Below, piece by piece: positions 1 through 11,794 of a DNA stretch of 17,887 nt. This DNA is from Phoronis ovalis (taxonomy: Eukaryota; Phoronida; Phoronidae), in NCBI GenBank assembly GCA_028565635.1, contig JAOXYB010000003.1, forward strand, positions 1 through 17,887, written 5' to 3'. The stretch's first letter is position 1, and each line of letters begins with the position of its first letter. The notes under the pieces are model-generated. The model saw only the letters and a list, made by a program, of their open reading frames with translations. It was not told the DNA's origin and searched no databases. A program made the translations under genes and the position numbers.

Positions 1-689
1 CAGTTGAAATAAAAAATTGTGGGTGGTTGTGTTCAGAATTATGGGTGGTTGCATTACAAGCTAATTAAAAATTATGGTTGGTGGTTATAAAATGAAAGTG
101 CCTTCCCCCCCCTCCCCCACTTTTTTTACTGGAACAGCCCTAACCTGAATTTTGGTTGACAGTGTGAATTTTTAGCACAATACAAATATGTTGTACAGAC
201 TAAGAAGGAATAATTATTTAAGATTGTAATATTGCTAGATGACAAATTTTACATTTAATACTTCATTCATAACATTATATCAATAAATAAATTGTTTTCA
301 GTTTGTAGTGAAAATAGAAATGTTTAAAATTGTGGTTATAAAGAAACTAGATATTTAAATAATTATGATTAAATTTAAGTTACACTGTTAAAAAATTATA
401 ATAAGCAATTTGAGTGGATACATGTCAGTTTAAAAAAAAGTAATAGTAATTAACACAAACTTCATCCAAACTGAGTCCAATCTAGAATATATTTTGTATC
501 TTTCCAGGTGATTTCTACAACTGTAGTAAATGTTGCTCTTTACTGCATACAGTATGTAGTAATTCTCATATCATTTAAACAGGTACCTATAATTGAATAG
601 TTTCTCTGTTTCCAGTTTATCTTAGGACAGTGAATACTTAGAGCTTACAACTAAAGAAGCTGAAAATCAATAGATGCTTGTTAACATAC
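1..689 (-). other. IFT140 intron 3 (partial)
   Basis: AT-rich DNA with no coding segment that continues IFT140. Positions 15-85 hold a short degenerate repeat of the motif GGGTGGTTG / GGTTGGTGG. A C-rich tract lies at about 103-120. Nothing else is recognised. Confidence 0.6.
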
Positions 690-820
690 ATAGCTGGGTC
701 CACAGGAGGAGGTGGTTTAAATGTAAGCTGTGTTATGTTTTCTGTCAATTTATGCTGACAGAGTGGTGTGGGTTGTAACCTTCCTCTGACATCAGCCTTC
801 CATACTATAACTTGTCCTGA
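690..820 (-). CDS. IFT140: IFT140 coding exon 3 (WD40 repeat; gene continues off the left edge)
   Basis: This is a short exon without its own ATG, found by reading on from exon 2. The acceptor attgtag|TCAGG at 820 continues in phase 0 to give SGQVIVWKADVRGRLQPTPL, then KLTENITQLTFKPPPPVDPA. The V-I-V-W-K strand completes the WD40 blade begun in exon 2. The RGRxQxTPLxxH and PPP motifs match the same region of animal IFT140. The donor AT|gtatgt at 690 gives 131 bp and leaves a phase-2 junction. Exons 1-3 together encode about 165 of the roughly 1,400-1,450 residues usual for the family. The next exon should carry the SGDE-ALDMFNW-like segment. I did not find it in 1-689, so it lies outside the window. 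Confidence 0.82.
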
Positions 821-1153
821 CTACAATACAAAAACAAAAAAACATATCAGTAATGGTTAAGTAAGCTATATGTTAAGTTATGTACAGTGCGAAGCGGTTT
901 CTTAATGAAAGATTAAATTACAAAGACAAACATATTTTAAAATATTTCGGATCCATATTTCCATATTTGAGACTACAGCATTTGTGACTTTAATTCATTG
1001 ACCTTACAATATTAATAAATAATTAACTGATATATCTAAATTGAAATGTCACAGAAAAGCAATGTTTAAGAGTCCTTATGCATTTGTTCTGAGTGGCTAA
1101 AAATTATATAATTTTCACAGCAGTTTAGTGAAATCTAGAAAAAATAATAATAC

Positions 1154-1375
1154 CTCATCTCCACTGACTAGCCTAGTTCCTTTAGAACTCCACTGTAATA
1201 TTGTAATAGCTGCACTATGTACTTTGACTGCTTCATGTAATTCATGTTCTTGTTCATTCCAGATAAGTATTTCTCCATTATCCCATCCAGTAGCTAAAAT
1301 TTTCTTTGTAGGATGCCATGCCAGAGAGCCTGCAGGGAAAGATCTCTGTAATACAGCATCAGGAACATGCTCTCC
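1154..1375 (-). CDS. IFT140: IFT140 coding exon 2 (WD40 repeats)
   Basis: This exon encodes 74 residues (49-122 of the protein), beginning GEHVPDAVLQ and ending RLVSGDE. Two WD40-type blades are visible. One has SLAWHP followed by LATGWDNGEILIWN. The second has the start H-S-A-A-I-T then LQWSSKGTRLVSGD. The block GExVPD...SLxWHPTxxxLAxGWxxGE is characteristic of IFT140. The acceptor is ttgttttgcag|GGAG at 1375 and the donor is GATGAG|gtatta at 1154. Both junctions are phase 0, so exon 1 joins it in frame (YLDE then GEH). A naive open reading frame extends past both splice sites to 1115-1561, but the flanking residues are intron translation. Confidence 0.9.
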
Positions 1376-2779
1376 CTGCAAAACAACGTAGGTCACAAAT
1401 GTAATATATAAAAATAGTAAAATTATATGTGCTATAAAAATGTAAGACACATTCTTTAGAGAAGCAGCAAGTTTAAGTCGTATATTAAAGTAGGAAATCA
1501 ATCCTGATTCATTACATGGCTTTGTATATAGAAGACACAGAAATAAAATCATGATGGTCAAATATTTGTTTCAAATTTTCTTAATTATGTAAAATAGATG
1601 AAGTTTATTATGAATCATAATAATAGTCATCCAACTAGGACACTATTGCTCATAGAACGAGAGTATGGTTCACCTGCAATATGGATACAGTGATACGCAA
1701 AGTACACTTTCTGGCGTTCACCATGATTTGATAGGGAAAGACCTTCTTCGGACCGAAAAACCTGTCTACTGACTGTTTTAAGGGTCTGACTATCATGTGT
1801 TTCACTTTGTAAAACCGCAAATTAAAAAATGACTTCAGCTAATATTTGTGGTATAAGATAAAATAAGAATTATAACACTTTACACCATTAATTCTCTCAG
1901 ACAACTACAGTTGCACAAATTTATCAGCCTGCTAGCTGATATTGATAACTTTCCGAAGTAACCATGATCTTATAATTTTAGAATCAGCTTCTTTCACACT
2001 TGTCTTGAAAAATAATTAGATCATGCAGGCAAGAATCCAAATGCAGTGTCTTCTTGACAGTACCACCAAAGCAAATTGCTCTATTTATTACTGAGCAGCA
2101 TGTACTACATGCTCAATAGAATTAAAATGCAGTACTAATAACCCAGGACCAATCCTAACAATCATTTCCTTATTTGAGACATAACTGACATCTTAAATTA
2201 TTCTTGCATTGTATTAAAAAGCATCATGACCTTGTCTAAAATAGTTCATCAGCTTGGTAGATCATCTTCAAATAAAGGTTAATCAGACACAAGCAGAGTG
2301 ATTTGCTCACCATTGAGACTTTCGATTTCCATGACAGATCGAAAGTCTCAATGGTGAGCAAATCACTCTGCTTGTGTCTGATTAACCTTTATTTGAACAT
2401 CATGACCTTATTAAACATGCATAACGCAAGCATCCAAGAAAACATAATATCTATTCAGATTCAATTTCATAAATTCAAGCTGGGTCTATAAATCTATGTG
2501 GTAAATCTTGACTGAGTGTAAATATAGATAATCTTTATAATCATATGAATGCTAAAAACAAGAGGACAATGTACCAACAAAGTGACATACTTATACAGTG
2601 ATCTCCACAAAAAGTCATACATACTGCACGGCCAATAATCTTTTTATGTAAACCTCAAAATGTGAATTAGATATAATGTTAATAAATAGTACTCTGGTTC
2701 TATGTAAAGTCTGAACAGGTATATGGTTTTTGAGATGATTACCGTGATGCAAATTGTAAGTAAGAGATGACATTCTTAC
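1376..2779 (-). other. IFT140 intron 1
   Basis: Intron of about 1.4 kb bounded by gtaaga...ttttgcag on the minus strand. It contains the perfect 60-bp inverted repeat at 2267-2397. No exon, RNA gene or recognisable transposase was seen in it. Confidence 0.8.
2267..2397. repeat. Perfect 60-bp inverted repeat (hairpin) in IFT140 intron 1
   Basis: The left arm 2267-2326 and right arm 2338-2397 are exact reverse complements over all 60 bases, separated by an 11-base loop (2327-2337). Checking base by base found no mismatch. Either strand's transcript could fold into a 60-bp RNA duplex, and the IFT140 pre-mRNA crosses it. A 12-bp direct repeat, CATCATGACCTT, occurs at 2222-2233 and again at 2398-2409, immediately next to the right arm. 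Possible origins are a foldback MITE, a template-switch palindrome, or an assembly or sequencing snap-back artefact. Confidence 0.95.
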
Positions 2780-2923
2780 CTCATCCAAATATAAGTTCAC
2801 AGAGCCTCCAGTTGTCTCATTAAATGATGCACAAGCAAGTATAGCATATGTTTTATGCCACTGCACCTCTGAATTTTGTCCAGGCTGAACAGCCTGAACT
2901 TTGAAGTCAAAATAAACTGCCAT
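2780..2923 (-). CDS. IFT140: IFT140 coding exon 1 (intraflagellar transport protein 140, N-terminus)
   Basis: This exon encodes 48 residues starting MAVYFDFKVQ and ending SVNLYLDE. It resembles the N-terminus of IFT140, a WD40/TPR core subunit of the IFT-A complex, which carries retrograde transport and membrane-protein cargo in cilia. The conserved features are the MAxYxDxxxxA start, the WH motif (residues 22-23) and the TGGSVxxYL stretch that forms the first WD40 blade strand. The start is chosen because it matches the family start and an in-frame TGA lies three codons upstream. The donor is GAG|gtaaga, phase 0, at 2780/2779. A TTTTGTAG acceptor lies 12 nt upstream of the ATG, so a 5'UTR intron is plausible. 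GTF2E2 is transcribed divergently about 2.1 kb away. The identification rests on remembered family similarity over three consecutive exons and is strong. Confidence 0.9.
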
Positions 2924-3156
2924 TAAATATCAAGCCTACAAAATAGCACTTAGTTTTAATATCATTAAAGTTGAGAAATCAAAAATAAAGCAACCTTGAT
3001 AAATATTGTAACTGTCTTAATTTGTTACTATCAAGTGAAAAAATTATAAATTTTATTTCTTGAGTCACAACATTGCTTGAATGTTAACAAATTTTAAGTC
3101 AATATAAATATGAAGCAACCAAAATGTCGTCTACTGTACATTACTCACTAGCAAAG

Positions 3157-4180
3157 GAGTATTTCCCGCAGGGTACTGACATTCAAAGTTATATATGCAT
3201 ATGTGCCACCCATTAAGCATCCTTTTTCAGCTCCTGCATTTACCAAGAGGTATGTTTTTTACGCTTCACAAAGCCTTATTTATCACAGGGTACACTTTTC
3301 TTATTGGACATTTACCACAAGGTACATTTACAAAAGAATATTCATTTACCATAGGCTGTATTTATTGGAAAACACAATTACAGCAGGTATAAAAAAATAA
3401 GGTCTGTAAGTGCTCACATATTTATCAATCACAGAGTATATAATTTACAAGTGAATTTATGACAGGATATAAATTTTGGGAGAACTATTTACAACAGGGT
3501 ATAGTTTTCGTATTTTTTCAGTTACCGCAGATATATTTTTGGTTAGTCCTGGCTCATGATGTTCTGTACTAGCTCTTGATAATCTGGCTTGTGATCTGTG
3601 TGGACAGTCATGGACTCTTACATAGCCGATGACAGTGAAAGTGCCCAAACTCCATATGTAATTGTTACTGAATGAGTTCATATCACCATCCGGACACTCC
3701 CTGATAACCCATCTTCAACTCCACTACTCCTATCACGTTCAGTTCATTTGTCTGACAGATGGTGTTATTTTATGCATGCGCAAAACGCAACTCTGAAGTT
3801 AAGCCAATGGGTGATTTCGTGAAAGAGGTATCTCTTCGGTCTTTGAGTTTTATGTGTGTGCCAGTGCAGGAGTTGCAAATGGTGATAACAGCAGTAGGAG
3901 TTGAAGTTGTATAATCAGAGTATCTGGACAGTCATATATGAACTCATTCACCAGAAATTACATATATTTTGAACTTTGGACACTTTCACTGTAACCGACT
4001 ATGTAAGAGTCCATGACTGTTCGCAACGGTTCACAAGTCAGATTATAGAGCTATAATTGCAGAACATCACAAACAAGGATTAATTTTATTTGGTAAACCT
4101 TTATTTACCACAGGGTGAGTTTTTTTTTACCCTGGGCCACACACTCCTACCAACATTTCGATAAGTACCCCACGGGACTA
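3157..4180. mobile_element. Foldback-type repeat element with long imperfect inverted arms
   Basis: The inner arms are about 3552-3737 and 3881-4070, inverted copies of each other with mismatches and small gaps. Perfect blocks include 22 bp (3604-3625 against 3999-4020), 15 bp (3669-3683 against 3936-3950) and 11 bp (3632-3642 against 3981-3991). The outermost ends also match in inverted orientation: TCCCGCAGGGTACT at 3164-3177 against the complement of 4164-4177 (12 of 14). The left arm additionally carries a degenerate ~33-bp tandem array. About 145 bp of unique sequence separates the arms. There is no transposase ORF, so this would be non-autonomous. The boundaries are approximate and no clear target-site duplication was found. 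Confidence 0.72.
3237..3540. repeat. Degenerate ~33-bp tandem array (TTTACCACAGGGTAT-like)
   Basis: A motif close to TTTACCACAGGGTATATTTTT recurs with starts near 3241, 3281, 3313, 3347, 3379, 3426, 3459, 3490 and 3523. The spacing is mostly 31-34 bp. One copy is eroded between 3379 and 3426, and an outlying copy lies at 3164-3175. A single copy (4104-4116) lies on the far side of the foldback element in the same orientation. The copies differ at many positions, so the array is old. Confidence 0.75.
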
Positions 4181-5037
4181 TTACTGTATGAAAAGTTTCA
4201 TCGTACAGGTGAGTTTGTTAATCTCGAAAGACGACACATTTTGACTTGGAATGCCTATTATTATTTTTATTATGGACAGTTCATTGTGTAAGTGGGTAAA
4301 TTAGTTTCTCCTTTTTCAGTTGCTTTTCAATAAAGATCAGAAACACAATAATCTATTGAAACAACACATGTGAATTACCTTAGCCATCGACATGTATAGG
4401 TATTACTATAGTATATAGCATTATGCAAAAAGCGTTGTCAATGAAAACTATCTAGAAATCAATCTTGAAACTTGACAGCAACTAACCTTTGCGTTCACTG
4501 CATAAATACAATATATATTCCTTCAAATTTCGACGCAGTGATAGCACACTATGTGTCTATCGATATTGTTTTGAAAAATGTCTATCTTCAGCCCAAGTTA
4601 TCACAATATAAACAAACATTTCAGTTGACATCAAGGTTTTAGCAACAGCTTGACTCCATTTTGAAACTATGGCATTGCCCGGATGTAGGTCAAGCCGTCT
4701 TCGTGTTTGTTCGTCTGCTTGGTGTTACCTTAGTAATTTTGCAATAAATCTTCACTAATGACTCTTAAGTATGATAGCTTCAGTCTATGTGTAGATTCTT
4801 ATAATAGCCCATGCCTATGTATGCCATAACATGTGGAAAACTTCAGTTAACCCGCATTCTCGCAATGTAGGGAGATCAGGGTCGATCATGGTATAACAGG
4901 TTCGGAAATCTTCGTCTGCCTCGTTCCCAATCCAAAATGGTAGCCTACTAGGAGTGAAAAGTTTCATTTGTGTGATTTATTCAGATGCCAAGGCGTATTA
5001 ACATATTCTGACTTCAATTTTGCATTTTTCTGTAACC
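4181..5037. other. Upstream region of GTF2E2
   Basis: Intergenic DNA between the foldback element and the GTF2E2 start. It should contain the GTF2E2 promoter and 5'UTR, and possibly an untranslated IFT140 exon. I see no clear TATA box at a sensible distance. A 29-codon ORF at 4669-4758 (MALPGCRSSR...) resembles nothing I know and is probably chance. CpG is somewhat more frequent here than in the surrounding DNA. Confidence 0.4.
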
Positions 5038-5503
5038 ATGGATCCGACGCTGTTAAAGGAGCGAGAACTTTTTAAAAAGAGAGCGCTTGCGCAGCCAGCA
5101 GTTGAGTCGAAAGTTAAGAAACAGAAAGTCGACGATCGTGTAAAACACAACAAAAAGTCGAAGCCGCCAGAACCAAAAGCAAACAATGTTTTTGACTATA
5201 AATCTCACCAAGGAGGTTCACAATACAAATTTTCCGTTTTGCGGAAAATTGTGAATTTCATGAAATCCAGACATCAAGATGGAGATAGCCATCCATTGAT
5301 ATTAGAAGAAATTCTGGATGAAAGTAACCAACTAGATGTTACTGGGAAAATAAAGCACTGGTTAAAAACTGAGGCTTTGCGAAATAATCCAAAAATTGAA
5401 ATTATCGAAGAAGACAAATTTGTTTATAAACCAAAATACAATATCAAGGATCGTAAAAGCTTGCTGAGATTACTACAGAGGCATGACCAACAAGGTCTAG
5501 GAG
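5038..5503 (+). CDS. GTF2E2: GTF2E2 exon 1: TFIIE subunit beta, N-terminal part
   Basis: TFIIE beta pairs with TFIIE alpha, joins the RNA polymerase II preinitiation complex in the nucleus and helps recruit and regulate TFIIH during promoter opening. This exon encodes residues 1-155 plus one base. It opens MDPTLLKERELFKKRAL, almost the family-typical N-terminus, followed by a lysine-rich linker (about residues 25-50). The first winged helix (about 62-137) contains YKFSVLRKIVNFMK, HPLILEEILDE and NNPKIEI. The second winged helix begins at LLRLLQRHDQQGLGG. The start at 5038 has the strong context ACCATGG and matches the family. An in-frame ATG at 5020 would add six residues but is not conserved. 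The donor GGAG|gtgatg is phase 1. Reading on past 5503 only adds intron translation. Confidence 0.95.
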
Positions 5504-6137
5504 GTGATGCAGTTTTCAATGCCCCAAAACAAATAATTCAATATAATTTTTTCAGTATATTAAATAGTATAATCCTAGTCCTAATAGGCCCAATATATGA
5601 CATATAAGTTATAACACTTTCCTAGGCAAAATCTATCACCTTTCGAAATTAATAAAAACTTTCAAAATGTCAACAGAAAATGTTGTTTTGTTTCTGCAAC
5701 TGGTAACTGAGCCTTGTACCACTTCGGCTCTTTCCAAAGTCGGCTTTTTTGACAATGTTTACTCTGTATATGGTTGGAGAAACAAAATAGAATGGTGTCA
5801 AAAAAAGATATTTACACTAATGATCTAAATATAGAAAATATGCAGTGTCACACTCACAAATTATTTGCTGTAAGCAGTGGGTAGCAATCCAAATTGTTGA
5901 ATATCTTTACGGTTACAATCCAAAAATATACAGTAAGAAGTATACAATCCAAATCCAAAATTTTCAACTCGGCTGCACATCCCCACCAAAAAATAACTTG
6001 AGTACCTCCCCTGGCCTCAAACGTGTATAGATTTATAAATAGTAATCATACGTTTAAATAAGTTTAAGTAGTGTTGTATTGAATAACATATATTTTATAG
6101 AATACCTGTTATAATAGCGTTTTTTTATGTTTTGCAG
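5504..6137 (+). other. GTF2E2 intron
   Basis: 634-bp intron, gtgatg...ttttgcag, phase 1. ORFs inside it match nothing recognisable. No RNA gene was seen. Confidence 0.85.
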
Positions 6138-6508
6138 GTATTTTATATGAAGATGTCGAGGAGTCATTACCACATGCAACAAAGCAAGTTGAAAGACTTA
6201 AGGATAGTATTGTAACTGTTATTTGTCCACAAAGTAAGAAGAAAGTTTTATACTTTAATGATAAAAGTTATGAGTATACAGTTGATGAGGAGTTACAAAA
6301 ACTATGGAGAAGTGTCGCAGTAGATGGAGTGGACGAGGCCAAAGTTGAGGAGTATTTAGAAAAACAGGGTATTTCGTCAATGCAAGATGTTGGAATACGC
6401 AAAGTGGTACCATTACATAAACGTAGAAAAGGTGGTAAGAAGAATAAAACGTTTAAGAAATTAAACGATCATTTGTCAGACGTTTTGCAAGATTATACTG
6501 AGAAATGA
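6138..6508 (+). CDS. GTF2E2: GTF2E2 exon 2: TFIIE subunit beta, C-terminal part
   Basis: The acceptor tgttttgcag|GT at 6138 completes the Gly codon split by the intron, giving GLGG-ILYEDVEESLPH, as in other TFIIE beta proteins. The exon carries the rest of the second winged helix (VLYFND, YTVDEELQKLWRSV). Then come the conserved tail helix EEYLEKQGISSMQ, a basic patch (KRRKGGKKNKTFKK) and LSDVLQDYTEK before TGA. The joined protein is 278 residues, slightly shorter than the ~290 usual in vertebrates. The difference is mainly a missing Ser-rich stretch in the N-terminal linker. Both halves are intact, with no frameshift. Confidence 0.95.
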
Positions 6509-6904
6509 AATCTGATACTAAAGTGACTGGTAAATGTGGATATTATTTCTCATCATTCATGTAATCTTGTTCCTGTTAACTAGAGACACCTGGTGAATAT
6601 TTTGATAACTATTGTTTTTAACTGGAAAAATCTATTTGGGCAGCAAACAAATTGCATGGGTAAATATATATGGCCAGTGATAAGACCTTTCTTGTTTATG
6701 ATTTTATTTAAAGACATTTCTTGTTAACAATGAAAAAGGAATTAAATACATAGTTCAAGTCAATTTGTGATGTGTCAGTAAAAAGTGAGCTCCACAAAAA
6801 ATATGTAGCAATCAGATATTCCACATTAAACCCTTGTGCATAATTCATAAATTATTGACTTTTTGAAGATTTAACTTGACTTTAACACAGTTACATAATA
6901 CTGA

Positions 6905-6921
6905 AATAAAACTTAAATAAA
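6905..6921 (+). terminator. GTF2E2 polyadenylation signals (two AATAAA)
   Basis: AATAAA occurs at 6905-6910 and again at 6916-6921, followed by a GT-rich stretch (tggtgttttt) at 6926-6935. This implies a 3'UTR of about 420 nt. A weaker ATTAAA at 6741-6746 could be used for a shorter form. Confidence 0.65.
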
Positions 6922-6939
6922 AAAATGGTGTTTTTATTT

Positions 6940-9590
6940 CATAGTGCTTTCTGTAGAACATCAAAAAAAGTGTTGAATGTAAGTAGTACCTGTGCACATA
7001 TGGAGGGCCCACTGAAAGACGACTGTTTAAAACAACAGTTGTATCTTAGCTTCACCTGCTGTTTACCAACCCTGGACAGTGTCCCTACTTTCTAGTTGAT
7101 CACCTAATACCGGCATAATCCTTTTAGAAAAGAAAACTGAGTTCACCTTTGGATATCTTGAAATATACATTTTCCATAAAAGAAGGTTTTGTGATGATAG
7201 TATTTATTATGTTAGTGGTGAAACAGCTAAAAACAAAAAACAAGCAGTCAAACTGTGAATGAGTTAATATGCACTTGTTACCAGTGAATGGTGGAAATTT
7301 TAATGTGTGAAATGGAAAAATGCGCTTATTTTAAGTGTGAATAGTACTTTTTAACCAATAATTTAATACCTTGTTCATTGTTATTGGCGAATTGTGATCT
7401 TCCAGAAATGCTTTTATATTCCTAATTAGATATGTCTGTCAAATATCCCATTTGCTCTTTAACTTAATATTGTGAAATGATTACAGAAAATTAATTTAAA
7501 AAGTGGGAGACTGAGAGTTTTAAAATATGCATCACTATTATAATTATTATACTAAGTATAGTTTTTATGTTTAATCAAATTTAGTAAGATAACAGCTTGC
7601 AAAACAATATGTTATTTGCAAATTATATGTCTTTGTTTAAGTAGGAATATGACACTACCAGTAGGCTTTATTTGTAACCAAAATTTAATAATCTTTAGGT
7701 GTCAGTGTGACTCATATGTTATTGATTTCTTTACTGTTTGTATTCAGGTTATCTTGTTTACCCCACATAATGCTTCAGTTGTGTTCTGATTTCATTAAGG
7801 CTTTGTGGCTGATCTTTTTACTATTTAGCTAAATAATAATGTGTTTTGTACCATATCTTAGGCTCTTATGACAAAAATATGGTGCTATTCAAAGCAATTT
7901 TTTATTTGAAATATTTGTTCAGAGAATTGCATTCCTCTACTTTGTGCGTGTGTGACTGAGCAGGAACTTTCCAGATTCCAACTAGTACTTAGTCTTCTTT
8001 TAATTTTTTAAATCATATATTTATTTATTTTTATTAAAATATAATGAATTTCTGACTTAATATAAAAAAATTGTCAAAAGCAGGATGTATTTCAAATGGA
8101 AATTGCTTTTTTTGACGGAAGAATTATCAATTTCTTGAAAAGTTGGAGCTTAAACATTAAAATTTCATGGCAAATCATATTTAAATGCTTTTATAATGTT
8201 GAGTATTACATTGTCAAAGGTTTACTATGTTGTTTGTATAAAATTTAACTTGCTTATCACTCTATTTGATGTATGTGCTATTCAAAACAGAAAGGGTAGA
8301 TTGCTTGCTGAATGATAAGTTATCATTCAGACAGGGAACCTGTCTTTCTTTTTCGTGTAGCATATTGATTAGCTGGTCTGTTTCAACCAAGCCAATTTTT
8401 AAGTGAGGTGATGAAAAAAACAGTCTCCACTGTTTTGCTAGCAATCAGGGGACAGTAGCCTTTTTATAAGGGTAAAATGATAACAAAACTGTAATGTTCA
8501 TAATTAGAAAATTTATCCACCACTGAATTGCTTTGTAGTAACATTTTTAATAATAGTAACTGTACATCAAAAAACTACAAATTGCTTAGATTACTATTGG
8601 GATGTTGAGTCAGTATTTGCCACCATCTGTCATTATAAAAACATTTTAAAATGCAATGAGTCTTACCATCGCTTCCTTTATAATGTTGATTTCTGCATGC
8701 CAAATTATTATCTTTCATTTCCTTATAAAGTAATCGCTGGATCTCAGTAAAAATTAGATTACTGAGTTCTTATGAGCTCATTATTCATTATTATACAAAT
8801 ATTTTATTTCCTTGTACATGTAACCTTCTAAATCGCTCTGTAGTTATTATGAAGAAGCTCAAATACTTGAATCGTAATGGAGAAATTGCGAGGCGGTCCA
8901 TCTGGCCAATGCTGTAGCTTCACAAAACGGGATTTCTTTTGTTTCTTTAGCCACAAACAACAAAACTGATATAAAATAATTTGAAAATTAGCTGTCTTTC
9001 TGAAGGTGTCTGAGAACTGAACTAAAAACTGAACACACTGGCCAGCTGTTTATGGCATAACTTTCGCACCTTTCTAAAATTGCCCAGTGACCACAATCAT
9101 AAACCTTGGTGGCCTGATTTCATTCAGGGTCCGAAACAAAAAGAAATGATTTATTTCCTCAATATATTTCGAAATTAAATACATTCCTTTATTTGTGAAT
9201 GAAACTAGTGCATTATAATGTTTGTGTTTATTTACTTTGTACAATATAAATGAGCAAATATTTTTTTTAAACTTCGATACGCAATTTTTCTTTTCAGCTA
9301 TAAAGAATTGAATTAACAAGAAACTTCTGAATGTGTTGTGAAGTACAAATTAATTTCTTTGTAGTTTGTATGTGTACTGAATCAGGGATATCCTTGTTTG
9401 CACTTCCTTGTCTGGAAAAACTTTGATTTCTATTCCTGGTTTCTGTTTAACAGGTGCATCATGATTTGTGAATTAAAATATTACTATTTTTGATATGTTA
9501 GTAAAAATCAAATATGAAAGGACCAATTTCTACATAGCCAGTTACATAACAGAAAAATAATTAGCCGAAGCACATCAAAATAACTTCATT
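6940..9590. other. AT-rich intergenic DNA between GTF2E2 and actin 3' ends
   Basis: About 2.6 kb with many stop codons in all frames and no coding segment, tRNA or clear repeat family. The two flanking genes converge on it. It may hold a distal part of either 3'UTR. Nothing else is supported. Confidence 0.6.
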
Positions 9591-9594
9591 GCTG

Positions 9595-9600
9595 TTTAAT
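9595..9600 (-). terminator. Candidate actin polyadenylation signal (ATTAAA)
   Basis: There is no AATAAA on the minus strand in the first 540 nt after the actin stop. The first common hexamer is ATTAAA at 9595-9600. A weaker variant, TATAAA, lies nearer at 9876-9881. Which one is used cannot be told from sequence. Confidence 0.3.
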
Positions 9601-9627
9601 TGCATTGTTCTTTAGTGTTGGTTTCTG

Positions 9628-9639
9628 CCACTAGATGGC
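9628..9639 (+). promoter_or_regulatory. CTCF-like motif CCACTAGATGGC
   Basis: Perfect match to the 12-bp bilaterian CTCF core consensus CCASYAGRKGGC. It lies about 500 bp beyond the actin stop codon. It is a motif match only; binding is not shown. Confidence 0.4.
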
Positions 9640-9659
9640 AATGTACTTTCCAGTTATTT

Positions 9660-9669
9660 CCTTATAAGG
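9660..9669. promoter_or_regulatory. CArG box CCTTATAAGG downstream of actin
   Basis: A perfect, palindromic CC(A/T)6GG site, the binding consensus for serum response factor. It sits 474-483 nt past the actin stop codon and 20 bp from the CTCF-like motif. It might act as a 3' enhancer element or be chance. Confidence 0.4.
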
Positions 9670-10142
9670 ACATGACATTTACCTGTTTGGCGGGGAAAGC
9701 AAACTAAATTTCCTGTTTATGACTCGCATCAATGGACATTTTCCACATGGATATAAATTTAAGGTAAAGACATTGCAAACAATTTTTTTGGAAAAGGAGT
9801 AAAATGAAACAAAAGCAATAATTATAAATATTATTTTGAATTATGTATTTTTTGCTTTTTTTCATTTTTTTTTTCTTTATACAGTAGGTATTAACAAGAG
9901 TAGAAATCACAACTTTTTTACATCACGTTTCACTTTCTTACAAATAGTATCAAATACAACTTGTCTTTTCTGAACGGACTACAAACTAGAGTCAGAATTA
10001 AACCAGATTGCACACTTGACTAACACCATGATCTTTGGTAAACTAAACTCATAAATTACTTGTGCTATAAAAGATATTATTAAATTTGGTGCAGCTTTTG
10101 TCGAGAACGTTTCTGTACATAACACATTTAACAGTCAATGAT

Positions 10143-11660
<1,518 letters not shown>

Positions 11661-11710
11661 TCACAAACAAGAAAATAACTTAGTATGCACCGAGAAGTTC
11701 TCGAGAAGAC

Positions 11711-11743
11711 TGATGACTGCCTGTAAATTCAAATGCTTTTATG
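11711..11743 (-). promoter_or_regulatory. Actin core promoter: TATA-like box and initiator
   Basis: On the minus strand the sequence CATAAAAG at 11736-11743 is TATA-like. Thirty nucleotides downstream lies TCAGTC (11713 to 11708), an exact match to the TCAKTY initiator, placing the predicted cap site at 11711. The predicted 5'UTR runs from 11711 to 11637. Confidence 0.65.
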
Positions 11744-11794
11744 GGCGCGCGGTTCAGCCTTCTAGGAAAAGTCTGATTCAACGAAGAATTATTT

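Noticed and set aside
1-689. A fourth IFT140 coding exon
   Set aside because: I looked on the minus strand for the segment that should follow PPPPVDPA (ALDMFNW-like) and found nothing, so only intron is called.
2303-2491. 62-codon ORF starting in the hairpin
   Set aside because: It runs through the inverted repeat and intron DNA with no coding features.
3237-3540. CRISPR-like regularly spaced repeats
   Set aside because: The repeat copies are degenerate, the spacing is close to the unit length, so there are no true spacers, and the context is clearly an intron-bearing animal genome.
5020-5037. Upstream in-frame ATG for GTF2E2
   Set aside because: It would prefix MHFSVT to the conserved MDPTLL start. 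The downstream ATG has the better ACCATGG context and matches the family.
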